Assembly (NCBI GenBank): GCA_023401925.1
Contig: JAEXDA010000068.1
Span: 1-24,047, forward strand
DNA: 24,047 bases
Direction of reading: 5' to 3'
Source: Bacillota bacterium
GTDB lineage: Bacteria; Bacillota; UBA4882; UBA8346
Below the pieces are notes generated by a model. That model searched no databases. It saw only the letters and a list, made by a program, of their open reading frames with translations, and was not told the origin of the DNA. The translations under genes were made by a program, and so were the position numbers. Shown here one piece after another: positions 17,085-24,047 of this stretch (the first letter of the stretch is position 1; each line of letters starts with the position of its first letter).

Positions 17085-17224
17085 TAACGATCAACAATCG
17101 TGGGGATTCCAACCTCAGGCTATTCACATCATGAGTGTCGTAAAATTCAGTTAAAGTACAAATATATTTGGTTCTTTCCAACTTTTCGCCTCAATGGTTA
17201 TTCATCCCATGACCCGATCCAGTT

Positions 17225-17253
17225 TAGACAAGAACAGTTTCCTTTGTTATACT
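17225..17253 (+). promoter_or_regulatory. Strong extended -10 promoter for HK2-RR2, apparently leaderless
   Basis: TAGACA (17225-17230, five of six matches), a 17-base spacer and TGTTATACT (extended -10, box 17248-17253) form a good housekeeping promoter. The start point predicted about seven bases downstream falls on the ATG at 17260. No ribosome binding site lies between them. Confidence 0.65.
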
Positions 17254-17259
17254 ATAAAC

Positions 17260-19029
17260 ATGAAGATTTCTTCTTTCACTTTTAACAACAGCATTTTTCG
17301 CAAACTTTTAGTCTCCTATCTACTGTTCACTCTGATTCCGGTGGGCTTGATTAGTTTCTTTTCCTTTAAAGCATCGGAACAAATTGTCAACGTACAAGTA
17401 AGCCAATCGAACAACCATACTCTCACCCAAATTGAGAAAAACATTGAATCACTGATTGACCAGATGATAGCCGAAGTCAATATTTACAACCAAAATACCG
17501 AACTGGAACCCTACTTGAAAACAGCCGATTCCGGCCTGGTTGACCATTTAAAAAACATCGTATTTGTCGAAACCCGAATGCTCAAGTATTCCCTGACTTC
17601 CCCCCAGTTGCAGCAAGAGACCATTCTGCTTGGGAAAAACGGAACGGTTTATACGAATCCCCCCGAACAAGTTCATTTGACCACGGAAAACGTTTCCAAA
17701 TACGAATGGTATCAAAAAATGCTTCATAATCCAGAACGGATTGTTTGGCTAGATACCCATCCGAGCTTCTTTCCAAGCCAAAAGGAACCGGTTTTTACAG
17801 CAGTCAAAAGTTTACAGGGCAGCTTTTTTAACCATCGCTATGGAATATTGATTTTGAGCGTTAAAGAATCATGTTTATACGATATTTATAAAGAAACGAT
17901 CGACAAAGGACATCAAGTCTTTATCATGGATTCCAGAGGCACCGTCATCTCCAATTCCGTTCGCGGGAATCATGAACCGAAAATAAAATCCGGCGAATTT
18001 CTGGAATTAATCAGCAATCCAAATCGCGATTATCAAATTCTATCCTTCAAAGGCATCCGGTATCTTTGCAGTTATAAAAAAGTTGAAAAAATGGACTGGC
18101 ATATCATTAGCACCATTCCCCTATCTGTACTTACCCAAGACATTCAATCATTAAAAATTAAAATTTTGCTTATTTCATTACTATGCGCTACCTGCCTAAT
18201 CGTTGCCGCAGTCGTTATTTCCCGGCGAATCTCTCTGCCATTCATTAAGCTTTGCAACCGGGTCAAATCGACTCACTTAAATAAATCATTACTGGCAAAG
18301 GAATCCCCGCCCAAGGATGAAATTTCCTTATTGACTACCCAATATGACAATATTATTGAAGAGTTGGAAAACACTATCAATCATTTAATCAACGAACAGG
18401 AACAAAAGCGCAAAGCGGAACTGCATGCCCTCCAAATGCAAGTGAATCCGCATTTTCTTTATAACACCTTGAATTCAATCAAATGTCTGGTTTGGACCGA
18501 AAAAACCGAATTAATCGAACCTACCATCAATGCTTTGATCCGGTTACTGGAACAGACTATTCATAAAGGATCTGAATTAATCCCTATCGAGGAAGAACTG
18601 AATAATATCCGTAATTATCTCTACATTCAGGAAATCCGGACTGGCAATCCCATTGCCGTTCAATATCGAATCGAAAGTGAACTGACTCATTATAAAATTC
18701 CCAAACTATTGTTGCAACCTATTATTGAAAATGCTATCTTTCATGGTATTGAGCTCAAAAACACCAAAGGCAATATTGCTATTTTTATTTCATCCATCGA
18801 AGAGCGAATTCAAATAGAAATCATCGATAACGGAATCGGAATGGATGAAACCACCATCAAAAGGCTTGTAACATCCAGCCTCAAACCCGCCAACCGATTG
18901 AATGGCATCGGCGTTCAAAATGTGTCGGAACGGCTAAAATTGCACTTTGGTCAAGAATACGGGGTTACCATTCAAAGTGAAATCGGGATCGGTACCTCGG
19001 TAACTGTATCTTTGCCAAAAATCGTTTAA
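17260..19029 (+). CDS. YesM-type sensor histidine kinase HK2
   Basis: This 589-residue membrane sensor kinase is the tandem paralogue of HK1. The frame is open back to an ATG at 17194, but the extra 22 residues are absent from HK1 and have no ribosome site. The ATG at 17260 aligns with the HK1 N-terminus and lies at the expected transcription start. In the short form the first span is at about 14-36, the Cache-like extracytoplasmic domain at about 37-300, the second span at about 302-321, then HAMP. The phosphoacceptor His398 is in QVNPHFLYNTLN. The Asn of QPIIENAIFHG, DNGIGM and GIGVQNV mark the ATPase domain. RR2 follows after 13 bases. The sensor domain differs more from HK1 than the kinase part does, suggesting a related but distinct signal. 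Confidence 0.92.
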   Translation: MKISSFTFNNSIFRKLLVSYLLFTLIPVGLISFFSFKASEQIVNVQVSQSNNHTLTQIEKNIESLIDQMIAEVNIYNQNTELEPYLKTADSGLVDHLKNIVFVETRMLKYSLTSPQLQQETILLGKNGTVYTNPPEQVHLTTENVSKYEWYQKMLHNPERIVWLDTHPSFFPSQKEPVFTAVKSLQGSFFNHRYGILILSVKESCLYDIYKETIDKGHQVFIMDSRGTVISNSVRGNHEPKIKSGEFLELISNPNRDYQILSFKGIRYLCSYKKVEKMDWHIISTIPLSVLTQDIQSLKIKILLISLLCATCLIVAAVVISRRISLPFIKLCNRVKSTHLNKSLLAKESPPKDEISLLTTQYDNIIEELENTINHLINEQEQKRKAELHALQMQVNPHFLYNTLNSIKCLVWTEKTELIEPTINALIRLLEQTIHKGSELIPIEEELNNIRNYLYIQEIRTGNPIAVQYRIESELTHYKIPKLLLQPIIENAIFHGIELKNTKGNIAIFISSIEERIQIEIIDNGIGMDETTIKRLVTSSLKPANRLNGIGVQNVSERLKLHFGQEYGVTIQSEIGIGTSVTVSLPKIV

Positions 19030-19042
19030 TAGAGGAGCAGTT

Positions 19043-20587
19043 ATGCACAAAATTTTAATTGTTGATGATGAAAAACTCCTGCGGCAAGGATTTATTCGCA
19101 TGACGAAATGGCCGGAACACGGTTTCGATATCGCCGGGGAAGCGGCTAACGGTAAAGAAGCCTTAAGTCTTATCGAAACCATCGAACCGGAAATCGTAAT
19201 CACTGACATTCGTATGACCGTAATGGACGGCGTTGAACTCACCCGTAAAATCAAGGAAACTTTTCCCCAAATCCAAGTGATCGTCCTCAGTAGTTACGAC
19301 GATTTTGACTATGTCCGGGAAACATTGAAATTAGGAGCCCTCGATTATTTATTAAAACCAAAAATGGAACTGCCCGAGCTGCTTAAAATACTAGAAAAAG
19401 CCAAACAAAAGCTGAAAGAAATCAGGCAATCTGGTTGCCTGATAGAGTATGGCAACGGAAACCGGCGGGAAGGTTTTGTAAGAGATTTACTTCTTGGTAA
19501 ACTTGAGGATGAGACCCGTGCTAAAAGCAGTTTGGATCCCTTGGAAGTCCCTATAAACGCCGCGGATATCGTGTTGATGATCGTGTTTCTATCTCAAAAC
19601 AGCGACCTTAATCAAACTGTAGCCGAAACGATCCACAATGGATTCACTCCATTTTTTAATGCTTATACCACCTTTTTTAACGGCTGTTACGTATCTTTAA
19701 TCAATTGCCCCCCTTCCCAACTGGGCCGGCTCAAGAATTTAGGAGGTCAACTCGTCGACCACATTGCCCAAAAACATCAACTGGTGGCCAAAATCATTCT
19801 CAGCGATCGCTGCCAAGGCTTTTCCGCCATCGCTGCGGCGTACCGACAAACTGCCCAAAAAATCCCTTATCTTTTTTACAGGGAGTCAGCGGAGATCATT
19901 TTGCCAAACGAAGCTTTTAACGCCGCTACCCTGAATTATGACCTCGGCGCTCTCCAATCGTTCATTGAAAAACAAGACCTAAAGGGATTGAATGAATATA
20001 TCCAATCCCAAATTTCCGCTTGTATTCAAGCTAGCCAGTATCCCGAACCTTATGAACTCAAAAAATGGCTGATTGAAGTTTGTTTTTTAGTCATTCAATC
20101 CTTAACCAAATTGGGTTGTAATACGGTTTCCATTAACAAAAATAAATTCACCCTCTTCAAAAAAATTGAAGGCTCTAGTTCATTAGTGGATTTATTAAAA
20201 ACCTTCGAGGGAATCCTCGAAGATTTTCAAAATTTAGCGGCCGATTCGCAGTATGGCCGTTATAATCCGATTGTTAAAGAAATTATTGATTATGTACTGG
20301 GACATTATCCGGAAAACATTTCCTTGGCTTCCATGGCCAATCTTTTTCATGTCAATAAAAGTTATCTATGCCAACTCTTCAAACAGGAAACCGGCGAAAA
20401 TTTTAGTGATTATCTCACCAAAATCCGGATTGAAAAAGCCAAACAGCTCTTGCTTAATTCCAAAAATAACATCAATACGGTGGGAAACTCCGTAGGTTTT
20501 TCCAATCCAAGTTATTTTGCCCGAGTGTTTAAAAACTTGGCCAAAACAACTCCCTCCGAATACATTAGGCTGCATACCGAACATTAA
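19043..20587 (+). CDS. YesN-type response regulator RR2 (receiver plus AraC-type DNA-binding domain)
   Basis: This 514-residue cytoplasmic regulator is the paralogue of RR1 and partner of HK2. The receiver has D8-D9 and phospho-acceptor Asp55, but the usual Pro four residues later is Thr59 (ITDIRMTVMDG against VTDIKMPVMDG in RR1). The lysine of LKPK is retained. The C-terminal AraC-type domain covers about the last 110 residues, including the GFSNPSYFARVFKNL and TPSEYIR segments. The start ATG follows GAGGAG by five bases, 13 bases after the HK2 stop. The two DNA-reading helices differ from RR1 at several positions, so the target sites may differ. The stop codon lies one base from the stop of the convergent S5 gene, leaving no room for a separate terminator. 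Confidence 0.93.
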   Translation: MHKILIVDDEKLLRQGFIRMTKWPEHGFDIAGEAANGKEALSLIETIEPEIVITDIRMTVMDGVELTRKIKETFPQIQVIVLSSYDDFDYVRETLKLGALDYLLKPKMELPELLKILEKAKQKLKEIRQSGCLIEYGNGNRREGFVRDLLLGKLEDETRAKSSLDPLEVPINAADIVLMIVFLSQNSDLNQTVAETIHNGFTPFFNAYTTFFNGCYVSLINCPPSQLGRLKNLGGQLVDHIAQKHQLVAKIILSDRCQGFSAIAAAYRQTAQKIPYLFYRESAEIILPNEAFNAATLNYDLGALQSFIEKQDLKGLNEYIQSQISACIQASQYPEPYELKKWLIEVCFLVIQSLTKLGCNTVSINKNKFTLFKKIEGSSSLVDLLKTFEGILEDFQNLAADSQYGRYNPIVKEIIDYVLGHYPENISLASMANLFHVNKSYLCQLFKQETGENFSDYLTKIRIEKAKQLLLNSKNNINTVGNSVGFSNPSYFARVFKNLAKTTPSEYIRLHTEH

Positions 20588-20588
20588 G

Positions 20589-22085
20589 TTAAAGGCCCAG
20601 CCGTTCCAACTGTTCTTCCGGGGTATTATGATTCCGCATTGTTTCAACCAACATCCTGCACATCTGAGTCTCCATCTCCGAATCTACAAGCGGTTTTTCT
20701 TGCGCATAATCGTTGCTGATATCAAACAACAAGTTCTGCCCGAGAAATGGACCCCGCTGATTAAATCTCAGGGTAGGAGCATTGAGTTCTAAAAAATCTT
20801 TGGGAATCTTATAAACCGGGTAAGGGGTCCAAGGAAGAAAGCGCCCCATTTCGATTTTTAACAAATCAGCCGCACAATCAGTATAATAAAACTGATTGAT
20901 GGTTGTCGGCATCGCTGTGTAGATATATAATGGATCGTTGGCTTCATGGGCGGGCGTACGAAAATACGTATAATGTCCGTCCGTGATATTGACATCTCTC
21001 CCGAAATATCCATAAATGGCGTAATCCCTGAGCTTTTTAGTGGTCCCGGACAGCAACGGCAATAAAGAGCTCCCATGAAGTTTATTGGGACATCCATTCG
21101 ATGCAATGCCAAAGTGATCCATCAAGGTTGGCAAAAGATCAATATTTTGAGTAAGTGCATTGATTCGACCGCCACTATATTGATCTTGAGGGAGATGCAT
21201 CAAAAGCGGAATATGGAACACCTCGTTATAAGCCGGCATATAATTTTTACCGATAAATTCATGCTCCCCCAGCATGAATCCATGATCAGCCGTCAAAGCA
21301 ATCAATGTATCATCCCAAAGCCGGTGTTTATCCATGACATCCAGGACTTTCCCAAGCCAGTGGTCGCTCATGGAAATTAAAGCGGCATAGCGTTTACGGA
21401 TATGTTCCAAAGCCTGCGGCGGGACGTTTACTTTTTTATAATCCGGCCATTCATACAACAAATCACGATAATCATCCTGATATAAATCAAGGTACTCGGA
21501 GGTTACATCAAAAGGCTCGTGGGGATCAAAAACCTCCACCCACAATAAGTAATTATCAGCATCGGCATTGTTTTCCAACCACTCTGCAGCCGCCTGTAAA
21601 GTCATGGGACCGGGGAAGTTCGCTTCCTGCAAGAATTTAGTACGGTTCAAGCCGTACTGGGGACTATATTTCCCGTAATGAGGAGGACTATTCCCTTTGT
21701 TTACCCTGGATATCCAAGGATCATTCTCTTGACCCCGGATACATTCCCAGGTATTGAACTGTTGGCAATAATTTTCTCCCCCAGTTCGCAGATAATGATA
21801 GTGATCGGTGATCATATGAGTAAAAATACCATGCTCCTGCAACGCCTGAGGCATTGTATAATCGAAAGGCTCTATCGGGCCCCAGTTTCTTTCGAGAAAG
21901 TTTAATCTACCGGTTAACATATCTCTTCGGGCAGGCATGCAGGGCGCAGAACCAACCCAATGGTTATCAAAAATAACCGAACGGTCTGCCAGCCTCCCGA
22001 TATTAGGCGCTTGAACCCAGTCATTCCCATATGATGGAAGAAAGCGCCGGTTTAAAGTATCAAACAAAAAGACAATTGCTTTCAC
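20589..22085 (-). CDS. Cys-type sulfatase S5, cytoplasmic, divergent subgroup
   Basis: This 498-residue type I sulfatase is the least similar of the five. It begins MKAIVFLFDTLNRRFLPSYG with no export signal. The signature C-M-P-A-R is at 49-53, with RRDMLTGR following it. DPHEPFD at 187-193 replaces the GPH motif of the others, and TADHG is at 265-269, followed by LGEHEFIGK. The C-terminal third is long and rich in aromatics, ending with the FDISNDYAQEKPL segment typical of sulfatase C-termini. The start is GTG with AAGGGG seven bases upstream. It lies downstream of SBP4, behind a terminator-like hairpin, so it forms a second binding protein-sulfatase pair away from the main train. It probably acts on a different sulfate position or sugar; the substrate is not identifiable. 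Confidence 0.92.
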   Translation of the reverse strand: MKAIVFLFDTLNRRFLPSYGNDWVQAPNIGRLADRSVIFDNHWVGSAPCMPARRDMLTGRLNFLERNWGPIEPFDYTMPQALQEHGIFTHMITDHYHYLRTGGENYCQQFNTWECIRGQENDPWISRVNKGNSPPHYGKYSPQYGLNRTKFLQEANFPGPMTLQAAAEWLENNADADNYLLWVEVFDPHEPFDVTSEYLDLYQDDYRDLLYEWPDYKKVNVPPQALEHIRKRYAALISMSDHWLGKVLDVMDKHRLWDDTLIALTADHGFMLGEHEFIGKNYMPAYNEVFHIPLLMHLPQDQYSGGRINALTQNIDLLPTLMDHFGIASNGCPNKLHGSSLLPLLSGTTKKLRDYAIYGYFGRDVNITDGHYTYFRTPAHEANDPLYIYTAMPTTINQFYYTDCAADLLKIEMGRFLPWTPYPVYKIPKDFLELNAPTLRFNQRGPFLGQNLLFDISNDYAQEKPLVDSEMETQMCRMLVETMRNHNTPEEQLERLGL

Positions 22086-22140
22086 CGATAATCACCCCTT
22101 AATTTTCCAAATCCAATAGCGTTCGATTCATGAGATAAAA

Positions 22141-22191
22141 AACTGCAATATATTAAAATCAGCATATCCAATGAAACAATATATTGCAGTT
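22141..22191 (-). terminator. Terminator-like hairpin between SBP4 and S5
   Basis: Perfect 14-base arms AACTGCAATATATT (22141-22154) and AATATATTGCAGTT (22178-22191) enclose 23 bases. On the minus strand the distal arm runs into six T residues. The stem is AT-rich, so termination may be partial, giving more SBP4 than S5 mRNA, parallel to the hairpin after SBP3. Confidence 0.65.
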
Positions 22192-22244
22192 CTTATTCAT
22201 TTTCAAGCCTTTTTCGATAGCCCTTTAAAGATTCAACAATGGCT

Positions 22245-23501
22245 TCACAAATTCTTAAGTTCCCTTACCAAATTGTTTTGGGCATCCATTAAAGCTTGAG
22301 CAGGTGTTTTTTTGCCGCTATATGCTTCTTCAAACGCTAAGTTAATATATTTAACCGACAGCGTATTCCAGGAAATAGCAATATCGCCCTTGCCGTATTT
22401 TACATAATCGATTAACACTTTATTGAATGTCGGATCCTTGGCGATAAATTCATCTTCCATCGATTTACGAACAACCGGTATTTTCAAATTGGTATATCGG
22501 TAACGCATTTGTTCTTTAGACATCATATATTTTATAAATTCCCAGGATTCCTTCTTATACTTGGAAGCATTTCCAATCGCAAAAAGTCGATAGCCGCAAA
22601 GGTCAATCTTTTTCTTTCCAGTCAACACTGGCGCTAACCCAATTTTATCCTTTAACGAAGGGTTAGACTCTAACAATTGAGCAATTTGAGTCGGCTGTAT
22701 AAACGACATTGCACTTTTCCCGTAAACAAAGGGAATCGAATCTTTCTTTTGATAATCATAGGGAATGCTAATATTCTCATTCTTTAATTGGATAATATAA
22801 TTCAACGCGCTAATCATCGCCGCATCGTTTAAGAGCGGTTTCTGCTTTTTTACATCAATAACAGCGGCATTGTTTTGATAAAAGAATATTTTCATAAATG
22901 CATTGGAATTGACGGCCGGGATATCGAATCCGGCCCGGATTACATTATGATTGGCATCCTTAACCACCAGTTTTTTGGCATAGGCTGCTAGTTCATCCCA
23001 ATTTTCCGGAGGACGATTGGGATCCAGTCCAGCTTCTTTAAAGAAATCTTTTCGGTATACCAATACCTCGGGCACAGGATTATACCCTAGTCCAACAATC
23101 TTGTTGTTACATTTACCCACATCATAAACACTTTCGTAAATATCGTTTTTATCGGCCCAATTCATAATGTACTTATCAAGCGGATAAAAATCTCCCCGCG
23201 GTCCTCTCGAACCGATAGTAGAAATGAGAACCGATAAAACATCGGGAAAAGTCCCGCTTAATATAGCGGCATTTAATTTTAAATCCATATCGGCTTGAGT
23301 CGATGGTAAAATTACCGCATCCACCTTGATTTGGGGATGGGTTTCTCCAAAAGTTTTAGCCGAATCGGTAAAATATTCATTACTTGCCCTGTCTGCTCCT
23401 AAAAACCAAAAAGAAATCGTAGTTGGAGTTTTCGCCAGAGCAAAGGTATTGATTCCCAATGCAATTCCCACCATTAAAACAGCCAGAAAAATTTTTTTCA
23501 A
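22245..23501 (-). CDS. Extracellular sugar-binding protein SBP4 (family 1, CUT1 importer)
   Basis: This 418-residue paralogue of SBP1-3 is the first gene of the SBP4-S5 unit. Its signal peptide (MKKIFLAVLM core) has a clean ALA-K cleavage site near residue 23 and no N-terminal Cys, so it is a soluble exported protein. The shared segments TISFWFLGAD, THPQIKVD, MDLKLNAAILSGTFPDV, YRKDFFKEAGLDPNRPP and SGKKTPAQALMDAQ are present. Where the others have NGAL or NGSL it has NNAAVID, preceded by IFFYQ (about 205-209), so its pocket should be more aromatic. The start is TTG with AAGGAG eight bases upstream. It has no permease or ATPase of its own in view. It may use P1/P2, which lie some 15 kb away, or a transporter outside the window. 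Confidence 0.92.
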   Translation of the reverse strand: MKKIFLAVLMVGIALGINTFALAKTPTTISFWFLGADRASNEYFTDSAKTFGETHPQIKVDAVILPSTQADMDLKLNAAILSGTFPDVLSVLISTIGSRGPRGDFYPLDKYIMNWADKNDIYESVYDVGKCNNKIVGLGYNPVPEVLVYRKDFFKEAGLDPNRPPENWDELAAYAKKLVVKDANHNVIRAGFDIPAVNSNAFMKIFFYQNNAAVIDVKKQKPLLNDAAMISALNYIIQLKNENISIPYDYQKKDSIPFVYGKSAMSFIQPTQIAQLLESNPSLKDKIGLAPVLTGKKKIDLCGYRLFAIGNASKYKKESWEFIKYMMSKEQMRYRYTNLKIPVVRKSMEDEFIAKDPTFNKVLIDYVKYGKGDIAISWNTLSVKYINLAFEEAYSGKKTPAQALMDAQNNLVRELKNL

Positions 23502-24047
23502 AGTTATTACTCCTTTATTGATTAATCATTCAAACATTAACGCCCTTTTGTTACTTTTCACCTCCTTTTCATGTTGAGTATCTACTGCAGATCCACAATA
23601 AAAATCGTCGCAAAACCTGAAAACCTTCTTTTGTTTGGCTTTAATTTATCATCTTTGCTGTTTTTAATGAAGCAATAGAATTTGGGTTTTTTAATAAAAT
23701 ATTTATATGATTTGCAGGGAAGAATTCCATGGTGTAACAACTGGAAATGAGGAGTTTATTTTTTGGCAAGTGATAAGGCGGAAAACCTATGATTCCTAAT
23801 ACTCCCAGGAAAAGCTAAAGCTTTGGGATACCAAGTCATCAACCCGATTGTCCCAAAGCTTCAATCATCAACTAGGAGGATTAGTTAAACCCTGACCCGA
23901 TTTGAAAGTCCAACAAATCAATAATATCCATTTTTATTCGGCGACCGTGTAATAACCTATGAGGCGCTATCGGTTTTTTCGCCTTGATGAATCTTGGATA
24001 TAACTCTATAAATCTTTACATACCGGACCAAGCCGATTACAAATGTA
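23502..24047. other. Upstream region of SBP4 with stem-loop; no confident gene
   Basis: This 546-base stretch holds no gene that can be supported. Near SBP4 it is AT-rich and must contain the SBP4-S5 promoter, but no convincing -35/-10 pair was found. A GGAGGTG (minus strand, about 23561-23567) lies about 60 bases before the SBP4 start without an obvious reading frame, similar to the SBP3 leader. At the right edge, a minus-strand frame of 29 codons ending at 23957 and a plus-strand frame starting at an ATG near 23984 both run off the window, and neither can be identified. Confidence 0.5.
23818..23861. other. Stem-loop upstream of the SBP4 region
   Basis: Perfect 11-base arms AAGCTTTGGGA (23818-23828) and TCCCAAAGCTT (23851-23861) enclose 22 bases. 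No T-run follows on either strand. A small AACTA/TAGTT inverted repeat with GGAGGAT in its loop follows at about 23870-23886. It could be the end of a neighbouring transcript or a remnant of a mobile element. Confidence 0.5.

Noticed and set aside
17085..17105. Small ACGAT/ATCGT hairpin after RR1 as a terminator
   Set aside because: The stem is five bases with no following T-run, too weak to call.
23957..24047. Short open frames running off the right edge as a transposase fragment
   Set aside because: Only about 20 to 29 codons on each strand are visible, with no diagnostic motif, so neither strand nor identity can be decided.
1..24047. CRISPR arrays, tRNA and rRNA genes
   Set aside because: No regularly spaced direct repeats, cloverleaf-like sequences or rRNA-like stretches were seen on either strand.

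Overview
Organism: the window has moderate-to-low GC content, strong AGGAGG-type ribosome binding sites, frequent TTG starts, CUT1-type sugar transporters and YesM/YesN-type two-component systems. This points to Bacillota (Firmicutes) or a similar anaerobe such as a spirochaete. None of the four solute-binding proteins has a lipobox, which would fit a diderm envelope. The species cannot be named from the sequence.

Layout: a long minus-strand gene train runs from about 13308 down to 215, in transcription order: binding protein SBP3, sulfatase S4, SBP2, SBP1, permeases P1 and P2, sulfatases S3, S2 and S1, and a LacX/GalM-type aldose 1-epimerase. Divergent from it on the plus strand (13696-20587) are two tandem paralogous regulatory pairs, HK1-RR1 and HK2-RR2. 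A second minus-strand unit (SBP4, then sulfatase S5) meets RR2 tail to tail with one base between the stop codons. The window ends carry structured non-coding DNA: a palindromic repeat-like segment at 1-214, and a 0.5 kb region at 23502-24047 with a stem-loop and undecidable edge reading frames.

How it may work: the locus looks like an uptake and desulfation system for sulfated oligosaccharides. The four exported paralogous binding proteins, with only one permease pair in the window, would capture related ligands. All five sulfatases have the Cys-type active site (C-x-P-x-R) and no visible signal peptide, so desulfation probably happens in the cytoplasm after import. The epimerase would handle the released sugar. 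The two sensor kinases with Cache-like extracytoplasmic domains and their AraC-type response regulators would sense the ligand and switch the genes on. The window contains no transport ATPase, sulfatase-maturating radical SAM enzyme, glycosidase or lyase, so these must be encoded elsewhere.

Regulatory texture: the two kinase genes share a promoter box, and the HK2 start codon lies exactly where transcription should begin, suggesting a leaderless mRNA. Terminator-like hairpins follow SBP3 and SBP4, a MITE-like element lies between SBP1 and the permeases, and a GC-rich stem-loop follows S1.
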